A stretch of 56,255 nt of DNA from Prevotella micans DSM 21469 = JCM 16134 (GCF_000614105.1 NZ_BAKH01000010.1:1-56255); one strand, 5' to 3'. Counted from the first letter of the stretch, positions 38,570 through 47,638 are shown. The notes: generated from the sequence alone by a model not told the origin. Numbers and translations are program-made.

Positions 38570-38830
38570 ACAGGGCAAACGTTGGGGCGGACTGACACGG
38601 GGCAAACGTTGGGGGATGGATAAAAATGCGGACAGACACGGGGTCTGTCCCTACATATGCGCCTATCGGCCGAATGGGAATTGTGGCGGATTTATCCGAG
38701 GGACACGAATGTAGGGACAGACCCCGTGTCTGTCCGTGTATGTATTAATATCACCCGTGTCTGTCCGATACCGATATTCCCATTCGGTCTTATCGTCCGA
38801 ATGGGAATATCGATTTAAAACCGAGCTCAT
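38570..38830. repeat. Dispersed element A, copy 3 (rearranged)
   Basis: Contains GACAGACACGGGGTCTGTCC (about 38632-38651) and, inverted, GGGACAGACCCCGTGTCTGT (about 38713-38734), CCGAATGGGAAT palindromes, and ends GATTTAAAACCGAGCTCATC, like the right end of copy 1. An imperfect duplication of GGGCAAACGTTGGGG lies at about 38574-38617. It overlaps the end of the DUF6261 gene. Confidence 0.75.
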
Positions 38831-39660
38831 CTAGATTACCGGTTCCATCGGCGCATCGTTTTCGATTTGCAAATCCTCGGATTCGAGCTCTGTTTCGGGC
38901 GCCGACTCTTTCTCCTCAGCCGCCGATTCTTTCTCTTCAGCCCAGCGTTTTCGCTGTGCTATTATTTCTCTATGGGTGGTTCTTAAATCGAGTGCGGTGC
39001 GATTCATCCGATTTATGAGGGTTGTTATCAGATCCCGTTCGTCGTTAGTTCCCGCTACCAGATGGGCCGACTGGACACACACGCACACGTTGGCGAAGGC
39101 GCGGTCGGTTTGCGGACGAATTTCTTTCGAACCGGGCAGTTTATTCTCAATCTGTTCATTTCGTCGTGCTTTGCGTGCTGCTTCAAATTCGGTATTCACT
39201 TCGTAGAGTTTTTTCAGCACGGCGGTGAGCCCCACCTTTGCCACCTTATCGGGATATTTTTCGGCATCGACGCGCATACTGATAATGTGCAGCGTTTCGC
39301 CATCCGACGAATTGGTTTGTATTCTGCGATACGGGCCGAGAGCAACATCCAGTTCTTCGGCCGCATTCCGAACATCATCGAAGGGCGACAGTTTTTGCGC
39401 GCGTATCATACCGAAGATATGCCTAAGCAGTCTGTCGCGCTCCTTATCCTTTTTGCGCAACTCTGCTGTGTGGACAGACGTGTGGGATGTTTTTTCTATA
39501 TCAACTTCGAGGTCGACATTAGTTGCCCAATCTTTTAGCAAATCGGCAGGGATTTTAAGTTTCTTCGGGCCGAATTCAGTCACGAGGTCATACTGTAGTT
39601 TATGGAATTGCGCGTGCAAAGCGTTGCTGAACCTGGCGCAGCTCCCGTTTTGATTTTCAT
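38831..39660 (-). CDS. DUF6261 family protein, probable N-terminal frameshift
   Basis: The body (39619 down to 38831) is helical and charged, with an acidic tail containing the repeated EEKESA. No ATG opens that frame. An ATG at 39660 gives MKIKT and, with one extra A in the AAAA run at about 39647-39651, reads on as N-G-S-C-A-R-F-S-N-A-L-H-A-Q-F-H into the body, matching the usual start of this Bacteroidota family. The restored protein is 276 residues. A TTG start at 39619 is the alternative. Function unknown; the family is common in gut Bacteroidales, often near repeats. Confidence 0.6.
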
Positions 39661-39721
39661 TGTGTGAATAGGATTGTTACTGCTCATTATTCTTTTGTTT
39701 TTAAAGTTTTCGTCTCTGTTG

Positions 39722-39852
39722 CCTGCCTTTTTTCTCCTCGCAACGACATTTGTTTGTGGATAAACGAGGGGCGGATTCCCGACAACAATCTTGTTTTGTG
39801 TGCAGACCGGAGCGGATTCCCGACAACGATTTTGTTTCGTGTGTAAAAGTAG
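39722..39852. repeat. Tandem array, 41-bp unit (array 4)
   Basis: Two clear units (GCGGATTCCCGACAAC at 39771 and 39812, exactly 41 bp apart) and a degenerate one starting at about 39730. The units contain AACAAtcTTGTT-like inverted repeats. The array directly precedes the larger array 5 but has a different unit. Confidence 0.8.
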
Positions 39853-39863
39853 TGTTTTGCCAT

Positions 39864-40420
39864 TACAAAACCGTCGCCAAGACTTATAATTTATTTTTCA
39901 TTCTGGCGACATCGTCGCCGAGACTTATAATTTATTTTTACTGCTAGCGACATCGTCGCCGAGACTTATAATTTATTTTTAGCTACGGCGACATCGTCGC
40001 CTTAACTTATATTTTATTTTATCTCCCAGCGACGATGTCGCCTTAACTTATATTTTATTTTAACTGCTGGCGACGATGTCGCCTTAATATATAATTTTTT
40101 TTAAGTGCTGGCGACATCGTCGCCTTAACATATAATTTATTTTAAGTGCTAGCGATATCGTCGCCTTAACATATATTTTATTTTAACCGTCGGCGACGAT
40201 ATCGCCAGAGGTTAGAATAAATTTTAAGTCGCGGCGACACAATCGCTTTGATATATAATAATATACTAATCAAAGCGACAGTATCGCTACGAGATAAATT
40301 AATTTATAACTGTCGGAGATGCAGTAGTCAAGAGAAAAAATAAATTATAAGTCTTAGCGACATCATCGCTGGGAGATAAAATAATTTATAACTGCAGGCG
40401 ACAATATATTTAGGTTGGCA
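39864..40420. repeat. Large tandem array, 14 units of exactly 41 bp (array 5)
   Basis: GC-rich cores start at 39864 (partial), 39905, 39946, 39987, 40028, 40069, 40110, 40151, 40192, 40233, 40274, 40315, 40356 and 40397, always 41 bp apart. The core is GCGAC-NNN-GTCGC, a small palindrome; the linker is AT-rich (TTATAATTTATTTT). In some units the core reads GGCGACATCGTCGCC, in others its reverse complement GGCGACGATGTCGCC. The last four or five units are degenerate. Together with array 4 this fills almost all of the 900 bp between the DUF6261 and sugar transferase genes; no gene is seen there. Confidence 0.97.
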
Positions 40421-40474
40421 ACACCCGTTCGCCCACCGCAAAAAAACAAGGATGGCCTTTTAGTCTGTTTTGGT

Positions 40475-40482
40475 TAACTTTG
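40475..40482 (+). promoter_or_regulatory. Promoter -7 element for the sugar transferase gene
   Basis: TAACTTTG on the plus strand about 76 bp before the first GTG and 103 bp before the ATG at 40585; the long leader is unusual. Confidence 0.5.
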
Positions 40483-40584
40483 CAACAAATTATTCGCATC
40501 TTGCGAAGGTGCTTGAAGTGTTGCCCATAAAAAAATTGAGACTCGCAAGCAATAAATGTGAAGAAGCAACGTTTTAGAAGCATC

Positions 40585-41247
40585 ATGAACATAATACATA
40601 CCTTGGTAATTGACGGTTTGAGACATAACAGCGATTCTTATATTTTCGACGGAATGAGCGACATTGAACGCATCGTAAAGCGCTTTGTCGACTTCTTCAT
40701 CGCCCTGTTTGCCATTGTTATTTTCTCACCGCTATTTCTAATCTGTTACATCGCCGTACGCCGCGAAGATGGCGGTCCAGCCATTTTCAAGCAAGAGCGA
40801 ATCGGCCGCTTCGGCCGCCCTTTCTATATCTATAAATTCCGCAGCATGCGCATAGATGCCGAAAAGGACGGTCCGGCCCTCTATCAACACGAACGCGAAA
40901 CACGCATGACTCAAATCGGCAAGTTCCTTCGGCAACATCACCTCGACGAACTGCCGCAACTCTGGAACGTAGTACGCGGCGACATGGCTTTCATCGGGCC
41001 CCGCCCCGAACGCAAGTTCTACATCGACCAAATCATGAAGCACGATTCGCGCTACACCTTTCTCTATCAAATTCGCCCCGGTGTTACGTCATACGCCACA
41101 CTCTACAACGGCTACACCGACACGATGGAGAAAATGCTGCGCCGCCTCGAACTCGACCTTTACTATCTGGAGAACCGCTCGTGGCTCTTCGATGCAAAAA
41201 TTTTGATTAAGACCTTTATTAATATCGTCTTCGGAAAGAAATTCTAA
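40585..41247 (+). CDS. WcaJ-like sugar-1-phosphate transferase
   Basis: A monotopic polyisoprenyl-phosphate phosphoglycosyl transferase (PF02397 type) that starts an O-antigen or capsule unit by moving a sugar-1-phosphate onto undecaprenyl phosphate. After a membrane-entering hydrophobic segment (FFIALFAIVIFSPLFLICYI) come the conserved KFRSMR, the catalytic Asp-Glu in HLDELPQLWNV and the FIGPRPE motif. It lacks the long N-terminal CoA-binding/membrane domain of true WcaJ. Start uncertain: ATG at 40585 (220 residues) is used; a GTG at 40558 or an ATG at 40654 is possible. It is single, convergent with the GtrA-end of the envelope operon. Confidence 0.88.
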   Translation: MNIIHTLVIDGLRHNSDSYIFDGMSDIERIVKRFVDFFIALFAIVIFSPLFLICYIAVRREDGGPAIFKQERIGRFGRPFYIYKFRSMRIDAEKDGPALYQHERETRMTQIGKFLRQHHLDELPQLWNVVRGDMAFIGPRPERKFYIDQIMKHDSRYTFLYQIRPGVTSYATLYNGYTDTMEKMLRRLELDLYYLENRSWLFDAKILIKTFINIVFGKKF

Positions 41248-41288
41248 CAGCGCCCCGTCGGCACTCACTACACACTCTCCGCACACAC

Positions 41289-41347
41289 AATCTGGTCTAT
41301 AACGATAAGCCCCCGGCACATTCGTTATAGACCAGATTATTTTTTGT
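41289..41347 (+). terminator. Strong terminator after the sugar transferase gene
   Basis: Perfect 17-bp stem AATCTGGTCTATAACGA (41289-41305) / TCGTTATAGACCAGATT (41322-41338), then ATTTTTTG. The longest perfect stem seen in the window. Confidence 0.93.
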
Positions 41348-41356
41348 GGGCGGTTA

Positions 41357-41440
41357 AGTGAGTTCGCAAGTGTAGGGACAGACCCCGTGTCTGTCCGAAT
41401 GTATTAATATCCCCGTGTCCGCCCGAATCGCTCTTTCAAT
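41357..41440. repeat. Dispersed element A, copy 4 (short)
   Basis: GTGAGTTCGCAAGTGTAGGGA leads into GACAGACCCCGTGTCTGTCC and then ATGTATTAATATC followed by a CCCGTGTC stretch, the same order as in copy 3. Confidence 0.8.
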
Positions 41441-41467
41441 CAGCACAACCAAATATATTACGTTAGC

Positions 41468-41869
41468 TCAGTGTAATATACCGGTTAGGAAAAAGCGAAC
41501 TAATATAAAGTTCGTTGGAACACAGATAGCGAAAACGGGGATAAGAGCGAAATGCTTCGGAATGCCGAGATGGAGAAACAGAGCGAGAAGCAGGGTTTGA
41601 AGAACATAATTTACTACGTGCGAAAGTACAAATCCGGCGCCACGCTTGGCAGTCGAACGAACCCGAAAAGTGAATCGGGTGCTGGCAATATAGTTGAAAA
41701 CGAAGCTCACCGCATAAGCCACCGTGTTGGCCAAACTCGGAGCAAACCGAGGCAATATACTTACAAGAGCAAGATAAACACCATATTGCAAACCGGTGGC
41801 AAGGACGCCCACGATGATGAATCGAATAACTTGCGCTTTAGTGGCGGAAGGGCTTGTAGTGCTTTTCAT
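41468..41869 (-). CDS. GtrA family membrane protein
   Basis: A 133-residue inner-membrane protein with four predicted helices (VIRFIIVGVLATGLQYGVYL onward), GtrA/DPMS3 type, thought to flip or help transfer polyprenyl-phosphate-linked sugars. Start MKSTTSPSATKAQVIRF at 41869 is chosen; longer starts (41875, 41911) would overlap the HAD gene further. It overlaps the end of the HAD gene by 32 bases and is the last gene of a six-gene operon. Next to UbiA and HAD it resembles the mycobacterial module where Rv3789 (GtrA) serves the decaprenyl-phosphate-arabinose pathway. Confidence 0.85.
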   Translation of the reverse strand: MKSTTSPSATKAQVIRFIIVGVLATGLQYGVYLALVSILPRFAPSLANTVAYAVSFVFNYIASTRFTFRVRSTAKRGAGFVLSHVVNYVLQTLLLALFLHLGIPKHFALIPVFAICVPTNFILVRFFLTGILH

Positions 41870-42431
41870 CTGCATAACGGAGTAGGTGACTGTCGCCTTT
41901 ACTATCGCCAAAAGCTATCAAACGATAAGAGCTTCGGGCGGGATAGAGTTTCTTTATCCTTTTTAGTTTCTCTCGACCGTAGCAGTTCTTGGTTAGGAAC
42001 TTGCCGGTTAGCTTTCCGTTTCGCACATCGATTCGGGTACCCTCAATCCGGATATCGCCGCTTAAGTCGTGAAAGAACGGCTTAACCCAGTTTTCGATAC
42101 TGGCCGTGATGACAACAACCTTGCTTCCCTCACCTATGGCTCGTTCTATCGTTTGCAAGCCCTTGGGACGTAACAAATTTTGATTCTCGACAGCGAATCG
42201 ACGGCACGTTTCGTCGAATTGGTCTATCGGCATGCCTCGAAACAATAGGGAAAAAAGTTGTTGCTTGGCTCGCCAGTTCGGGTAAAGGCGCAACTTCATC
42301 ATAACGAGTAGTGGCAACATAAGCATTATGGCAAAAAAGGTTCGGGACGTGCCTTTGGCAAATCGGGCGAAAACTAGAAAGGTGTCACGTCGGGTTAAGG
42401 TTCCGTCGAAATCGAATGCGTAAATGGTCAT
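41838..42431 (-). CDS. HAD-IB family phosphatase
   Basis: A 197-residue phosphatase. Motif I DFDGTLT (7-13, nucleophile Asp), motif II VVVITAS, and motif IV GDSKGDSHLL are visible, with an internal hydrophobic hairpin (FFAIMLMLPLLVMM) suggesting membrane association. Directly after the UbiA gene (3-bp gap), it could remove the 5-phosphate from polyprenyl-phosphoryl-phosphoribose, by analogy with the mycobacterial pathway; this is inference from context. Confidence 0.85.
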   Translation of the reverse strand: MTIYAFDFDGTLTRRDTFLVFARFAKGTSRTFFAIMLMLPLLVMMKLRLYPNWRAKQQLFSLLFRGMPIDQFDETCRRFAVENQNLLRPKGLQTIERAIGEGSKVVVITASIENWVKPFFHDLSGDIRIEGTRIDVRNGKLTGKFLTKNCYGREKLKRIKKLYPARSSYRLIAFGDSKGDSHLLRYADEKHYKPFRH

Positions 42432-42434
42432 GCT

Positions 42435-43313
42435 TCAGAGAATGTATATAATGAAAAGGTAGGACAAGCCGAATGCGAGAACGATAAGTTGAGTGAATCG
42501 GTCGCGAATGATAATCTTGGTGGGGTCGCCGCTTTTCTTGTCGACCACTGCGATTTGAATGTATCGCAACAAACCGAGCAGCACAAATATGCTTGTAAGA
42601 TAAAGATGCTCGGTATTCAAATGGGCAATCACTTCGGGGCTGACAGTGTACATGATGTAGCACACGAGCGTAACACTGGCCGTTATGGTTATGGCCTGGT
42701 TGATGAAAGTGATATTGTAACGTATCGTGTTTTTTCTGGGCGGAAGACCGGTTTCGTTCATCCGTAGAACGTCATCGCGCCGCTTGGCAAACGAAAGGAA
42801 CAGCATCAACAGAAAAGTCATCAGCACAATCCACTTACTGAGGGTTATGTCGGCTGCTGTTCCGCCGGCGAGTATTCGTAGTATGAATCCGAAAGCAATT
42901 ATACACACGTCGATTATCGCATATTGCTTCAGCTTTAAGCAATAGGCAACATTCATGAACCAATAAGCCAACAATATTCCGGCCGTAGGAAGAGTCTCTG
43001 TGCCTAGCGGAACCAGCGCAAGCAAACCTAGAGAAAATAAACCGACAATAAGCGCAATAGCCTGGTGGATACTCACCCGCCCGGAGGCTATAGGTCGGCA
43101 TTGCTTATCGGGATGTTTACGGTCGTCGTTGCGGTCGACAATATCGTTAAGACAATAAATCGACGACGAGATAAGACAAAAAGCGAGCATCGTTATGAAA
43201 CTGTTGAGCATCGCATGCGAGTCGAGTATCGCCCGACCGAAAAACACGGGCAGGAAAATAACAAGATTCTTTATCCACTGTTGCGGACGGATGAGCAAGA
43301 ACAGATTTTTCAT
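42435..43313 (-). CDS. UbiA-family prenyl-phosphate phosphoribosyltransferase (DPPR synthase-like)
   Basis: A 292-residue membrane protein with eight or nine helices. N-terminal RPQQWIKNLVIFLPVFFG and the motif NDIVDRNDDRKHP followed by RPIASG fit the decaprenyl-phosphate phosphoribosyltransferase branch of UbiA (Rv3806c-like) rather than quinone prenyltransferases. Expected reaction: transfer of 5-phosphoribose from PRPP to a polyprenyl phosphate, giving a donor for furanose sugars in envelope glycans. Its ATG overlaps the stop of the upstream acyltransferase (ATGA). The DprE1/DprE2 epimerase genes are not in this window. Confidence 0.85.
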   Translation of the reverse strand: MKNLFLLIRPQQWIKNLVIFLPVFFGRAILDSHAMLNSFITMLAFCLISSSIYCLNDIVDRNDDRKHPDKQCRPIASGRVSIHQAIALIVGLFSLGLLALVPLGTETLPTAGILLAYWFMNVAYCLKLKQYAIIDVCIIAFGFILRILAGGTAADITLSKWIVLMTFLLMLFLSFAKRRDDVLRMNETGLPPRKNTIRYNITFINQAITITASVTLVCYIMYTVSPEVIAHLNTEHLYLTSIFVLLGLLRYIQIAVVDKKSGDPTKIIIRDRFTQLIVLAFGLSYLFIIYIL

Positions 43314-44314
43314 TTGAAGATTTTATTTATCGCTTTGCCGAGTAGCCACGCAACGGGCAACGTCGCGGCTAGCGTGATTAGGAATGTGGGCCAGTAGCCG
43401 GCATGGAGACGTTCGATGTAGCGCATCACGAAATGATAGTGCAGCAGATAAATCTCCAGACTCAACGCACCGACAAATCGCAACGCCCAGTTGAACCAGC
43501 GGGGCGAACGTGGTAGAATCTTCCCGGCCAACAACGCAGCGGTAACGGTTAGCGGAATGTAGAGCATCCGTTCGAGAAAGAGGGGAAAAGTACCGTGCCT
43601 CGCTTGCTCTAAATATATTCCGACAGCGAGCGTACCGGCAAAAAGGAACAAGATTAGCCAAACGGATGAGCCAGCAAGCTGACGATTTTCTTTCACGGCC
43701 TGTCCAAGATTTATGCCGATGAAAAAGATTGGTAGCCGACTCCAGAAAATCTCCAAATGGCCCAATGCGTGATTCAGAGGTACAACATATTGCACGACAA
43801 TGCACCACGCCATCATCGCCACGGGCAACCAACGATAAACAGGGTTACGCGAAATGAGTCGCATGTAGAACGGAGCAGCGACATAGAGTGCCATAATTGC
43901 AGGAACATACCAAAAGGTTAGCTCCGTTCGTAGCCAGAAGTTTATGTTCAGACCAATGTTGGCTATCAGGTTACCGATGCCGGTGCAGGCTCCACTGTGA
44001 TCTACAATCTGGGGAAAGAAGTAATCGGGAATATAATAGAGGCTGGCTATGACTAACCATGTTGGATAGATTCGTTTGAATCGCCGACACAGGAAATCTT
44101 TTATTGACGGATTCTTAGTCCAGGCGAACCACAGGCCGATCCCGCTCAGGAAAAGGAATATGTCAACGCCAATGTTGCCCATCCGTCTGAGCCCGAAGAA
44201 GGCATCGTCACGTGGCAGTCCAACATGGAAAAGCATCACGAAAATGATTGCTGCTCCCATCAGTTCGCCGCGATAACGACTGATGCTGCCGAGTTCAAAA
44301 CAGTTTATCTTCAT
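43310..44314 (-). CDS. Acyltransferase family 3 membrane protein (first copy)
   Basis: A 334-residue integral membrane O-acyltransferase with about ten helices. The N-terminal RGELMGAAIIFVMLFHVG contains the conserved His of the family, followed by NIGVDIFLFLSGIGLWFAW. The open frame extends upstream inside the neighbouring gene, but the ATG at 44314 overlaps that gene's stop as ATGA and gives MKINCFELGSISRYRGE, so it is used. Probably acetylates a surface glycan or lipid; substrate unknown. Confidence 0.87.
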   Translation of the reverse strand: MKINCFELGSISRYRGELMGAAIIFVMLFHVGLPRDDAFFGLRRMGNIGVDIFLFLSGIGLWFAWTKNPSIKDFLCRRFKRIYPTWLVIASLYYIPDYFFPQIVDHSGACTGIGNLIANIGLNINFWLRTELTFWYVPAIMALYVAAPFYMRLISRNPVYRWLPVAMMAWCIVVQYVVPLNHALGHLEIFWSRLPIFFIGINLGQAVKENRQLAGSSVWLILFLFAGTLAVGIYLEQARHGTFPLFLERMLYIPLTVTAALLAGKILPRSPRWFNWALRFVGALSLEIYLLHYHFVMRYIERLHAGYWPTFLITLAATLPVAWLLGKAINKIFK

Positions 44315-45402
44315 TTTAGTTTGGGTGATGGTATTCGTTTCATGAGTTCTTTGAATAGCCACGCCAGGCACAGCGAGGTTACGATATAGAGCATAATACC
44401 GACAAAGAGCCTGCCGTCTTTCGAAATGCCGATAAATATTTTCCGGGTTATGGGGTGACACACAAACAACGCGGCAGATATGCCGCCCATCCACACAGCG
44501 ACTCTCATGAATAGCGCGTTCAGCTTGTCGAGAATTGTAATATGATAGGGTTCCGAAAGGAGTTTCACCAGGCTTATTCCGGCCGAACAAACAAGCAGCG
44601 GCACAATGAACCACGTGTGGAAACTTCGACCGAGAAACCATATTCCAACAAGCGAAACCGCCAGCACGAGCAGGTGAAACCATCTTCCCACCGGTTTCAT
44701 GTGTCGCGCATAGAGCAGTCCGGCACCAAAAGGCAGAATGCCGCCGACGAAATTATATCGCCATCTATTTAGAGCTTCACCCTCTGGATTGCACGTCATC
44801 TGAATTGCCGTGCACACAATGATAAGCACAACAGTCCAAGCCCAATGTCGGCGGAAAAGTAGAAGCCGATAGATGATGTAGAGTTGTAGCATTAGCCCGA
44901 AAAACCAGTAAGGACCTGGCCATATTATCGCATCCGGACGGGGGAGCAGGTTGTTCAGCAAGCCGAGTTGCGCAACAATGTCAATTACCTCATAGCGATG
45001 ACTTCCGGATGTTATTGCGTCAATCATTGTGAAAGCCACGAAGCCAACAATCATCATGCGGAATAGTTTTTTCCAGTGATACGAAACGAAGCTCCACGGC
45101 CGAGGTGATGATTGGTTCGACTCGTACTTCTGTACTAGTCCGTAGGCCGAAAGGAACAGGAATATCGGCACACCGTAGTGCCCGAAGAATGAAATGATAT
45201 GAAATGGTATCTGTTCGTTCCATCCGCCGCTCATCACCGAGTCGAGCCACTGAACGTTGTGCTCAAAGAACTGATACTCGTTTTCCTGTACCATTCCTGG
45301 CAGCCAATGACAATAATTGTGTAGGAATATTCCCATGATGGCTATTCCTCGTAAGGCAGCACACTCGGCGCTACTCAAAATGTTTCTCGATTCGTTATCC
45401 AT
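44311..45402 (-). CDS. Acyltransferase family 3 membrane protein (second copy)
   Basis: A 363-residue membrane acyltransferase, also of family 3 (AALRGIAIMGIFLHNYCHW at the start; FLFLSAYGLVQKYE). The ATG at 45402 (MDNESRNILSSAECAALRG) overlaps the end of the phosphoethanolamine transferase gene by 8 bases and is preferred to the far upstream in-frame Met at 45543, which would overlap it by about 150 bases. The two acyltransferases are distant relatives rather than a recent duplication. Confidence 0.85.
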   Translation of the reverse strand: MDNESRNILSSAECAALRGIAIMGIFLHNYCHWLPGMVQENEYQFFEHNVQWLDSVMSGGWNEQIPFHIISFFGHYGVPIFLFLSAYGLVQKYESNQSSPRPWSFVSYHWKKLFRMMIVGFVAFTMIDAITSGSHRYEVIDIVAQLGLLNNLLPRPDAIIWPGPYWFFGLMLQLYIIYRLLLFRRHWAWTVVLIIVCTAIQMTCNPEGEALNRWRYNFVGGILPFGAGLLYARHMKPVGRWFHLLVLAVSLVGIWFLGRSFHTWFIVPLLVCSAGISLVKLLSEPYHITILDKLNALFMRVAVWMGGISAALFVCHPITRKIFIGISKDGRLFVGIMLYIVTSLCLAWLFKELMKRIPSPKLK

Positions 45403-47217
45403 GGCGCAATGCGTCGTAGTTGGTTGTGTTTTTGAGTTTGCGCTCGCGATGCTCGTTGTAGCGAGTACTAAGAATGTTATATTCGGCATGATAAGCTTTC
45501 GTCGCAACGCCTGCAAGATAGAGTAACATATGAGGTAGCGCATCGGTCATGAACCGCTTGTTACGCGATGCCACGATTTGCTTGAACAGGTCGGGATTCT
45601 GGCGAACATATTCCGGCGAACAATAAACCCAGAAAGGGATCTCGAATTCATAACGCGCTAAATCGTAGTTAATGCCTGCTGAATGATTCCGACAGATGAA
45701 TCCGCGTCGGCCTTCATAGCATTCCTCGCCGTGGTCGGGCATATAGATAACTACGGCATTCTTATTTTCGAAGCGGCGTATAATTTGATCAACAATTGAG
45801 TCGTTGTAGAGCACGGCATTGTCATATTCGGCCAGCGTTGCTCTCCGTTCGGCGTTCAACTCGGGACGACGTTCTTTATAATCCTCGGCCTTGAAGTGCT
45901 GCCTATTTTTAGGATAACGTTGATGATAAGCAACGTGCTGCCCCATAAGATGGAATATGATGAGGTTTCGAGCCTTATTTTCTTTCTCTAATTTGTTATC
46001 ATAGTCGTCAATCAGACCGCGGTCGAACCGATGCAACCGGTCATTTCGTGTGTCGAACATCGCGGCCGACAGTTCGGGATTATTTAAAAAGAACCCTCCG
46101 CTGAAATCATAAACCGCTTCTCTGCCTTCGGCAAGAACTGGTTTGTTACGAAGCTCACATGATAGCCGGCTTTTCTGAACAACGCCGGGAAAAGCGGATA
46201 GTCGCACCACTCACCTTTCTGTCCCACAACATGCAGCGAAAACACATTCTTGAAAACAAAACTCGTGAGATTCCACGGCGAAACTACATCTCCGAACGGA
46301 ACTAGCAATCCGGTCTTCTGCCGCTCCATCTGCCGCGGAGTCGTGGGCATGAAATAGCCATATTGCTGCGAATGATGCTTTCCGAAACTCTCGCCGATGA
46401 TGAGCACTATATTCGGTGAACGGAATGAACAACTGTCAACACTCAAATCCCGATTAGCCTCTATGAGTAGGCCAATCTGCTGCGACGCCAACCTATTTGA
46501 AAATACACTGAAAGCAAGCCTATATACTGGCAGATAGAATTGTGCACAATCCTTGGTTGTAAGCTCATGCTCCACCTCACCAACGGTTTTCATCCTAAAC
46601 ATTTGCACCATCTCGCACTTATTGCCAACCGAATCGATGATACCCCAAACCAGAAATCCCAAAACAATGAAACCACCAATGGGTGCACTCTGTTTCAAAT
46701 AGTGGCACAGCAAGCGACAAACCAGCTTTTCTTTCAATGAGAACCATTTCACAAAGGGTAGTCTGAACGACAGTATCAAATGCACAAGAGCTATCAGCAG
46801 AATCACTCCCACGCCCGACCACAACAGCTCGGGCGCAAGATAAGTACTCAAAAACTCGCCGGCCTCTCTACTGTCTGTTTCACCCACCAGCAGAAGCATA
46901 GATGGATTGAGCGTAGAACGGAATTTCTCCCAGCAAAACACATCAGCTATACTCACGAGATATACCAACATACTTATAAGAATCCGAATATAACACCTCA
47001 TCGCCCGAGGGAAAAGCATGATTACGGACGTCAATACATAAAGGTCTACAAATAGCTCGAGCCACAAACCCGGATAAACCTCCGAATCTGGCCGCGGTAA
47101 CTCCAAAAACGAAACCGTAATTGCTGTAACATACATGAAGAAAAAGAACTGCGCATTGTCTTTCACCGGCCTAAATACCACTGCCAGCATTTCACAGGTT
47201 TTTCGTAGGAAATACAT
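45395..47217 (-). CDS. Phosphoethanolamine transferase (sulfatase superfamily), frameshifted
   Basis: The N-terminal frame (47217 to about 46125) has five or so membrane helices and then the start of an alkaline-phosphatase-like domain with GESFGKHHSQQYGY, whose Ser is the likely nucleophile. After FLPKA it diverges; the other frame continues REAVYDFSGGFFLN and has the metal site PDHGEECY, ending at 45395. One missing C at about 46123-46126 (GGCA instead of GGCCA) restores 607 residues. EptA-like enzymes add phosphoethanolamine to lipid A or core sugars in the outer leaflet of the inner membrane. Start 47217 is chosen because the promoter at 47239-47246 excludes the longer frame. First gene of the operon. 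Confidence 0.85.
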
Positions 47218-47238
47218 AGGTTGTTTTTTTATTTGAAG

Positions 47239-47246
47239 CAAAGTTA
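47239..47246 (-). promoter_or_regulatory. Promoter -7 element for the envelope operon
   Basis: TAACTTTG on the minus strand, 22 bp before the phosphoethanolamine transferase ATG. Confidence 0.6.
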
Positions 47247-47501
47247 ACCGAATTAGCCCTAACGCTTGCAGCAAAGCTCAAGAAACCCTCAAACCGCTCC
47301 ACATCCTATCTCTACACTTTTCAAATCAAAAACGCATCCTCCCGTATAAGGTCTACCGTTCTTGCCGTAGATAAATCTGACCATTATATTGCATCGAGCT
47401 CGCATACTCAGAATACCATATTCTAGCCGGGAAGCACGTTAGTGAAATTAAAATTTCCGGTGTGGAGCAGAAAGCAAAGGCAAATCCTAAAGAAAATAGA
47501 C

Positions 47502-47540
47502 AAAGAAAGGGGCCGATAATCAGCCCCTTTCTTTGTCTTT
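47502..47540. terminator. Bidirectional terminator downstream of tRNA-Pro
   Basis: Perfect 12-bp stem AAAGAAAGGGGC (47502-47513) / GCCCCTTTCTTT (47523-47534), 9-nt loop, T-rich on both strands. It ends the tRNA-Pro transcript on the minus strand, 9 bp after the tRNA. The roughly 255 bp between this and the envelope operon promoter hold nothing recognised. Confidence 0.88.
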
Positions 47541-47548
47541 ACAATTTG

Positions 47549-47623
47549 TCGGGATGACCAGACTCGAACTGGCGACCACTGGTCCCCCAGACCAGCATTC
47601 TAAACCTACTGAACTACATCCCG
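47549..47623 (-). tRNA. tRNA-Pro (anticodon GGG)
   Basis: A 75-nt cloverleaf on the minus strand: acceptor CGGGATG/CATCCCG with C1-G72 as usual for bacterial tRNA-Pro, D arm GTTC...GAAT, anticodon stem CTGGT/ACCAG with loop CTGGGGG (anticodon GGG), T stem GCCAG/CTGGT with TTCGAGT loop, discriminator A. CCA is not encoded. Confidence 0.95.
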
Positions 47624-47638
47624 CAGACTTTAACGACG

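Noticed and set aside
39864..40420. CRISPR-like look of the 41-bp arrays
   Set aside because: The whole 41-bp unit is repeated and drifts; there is no constant repeat with unique spacers, and no cas gene is in the window.
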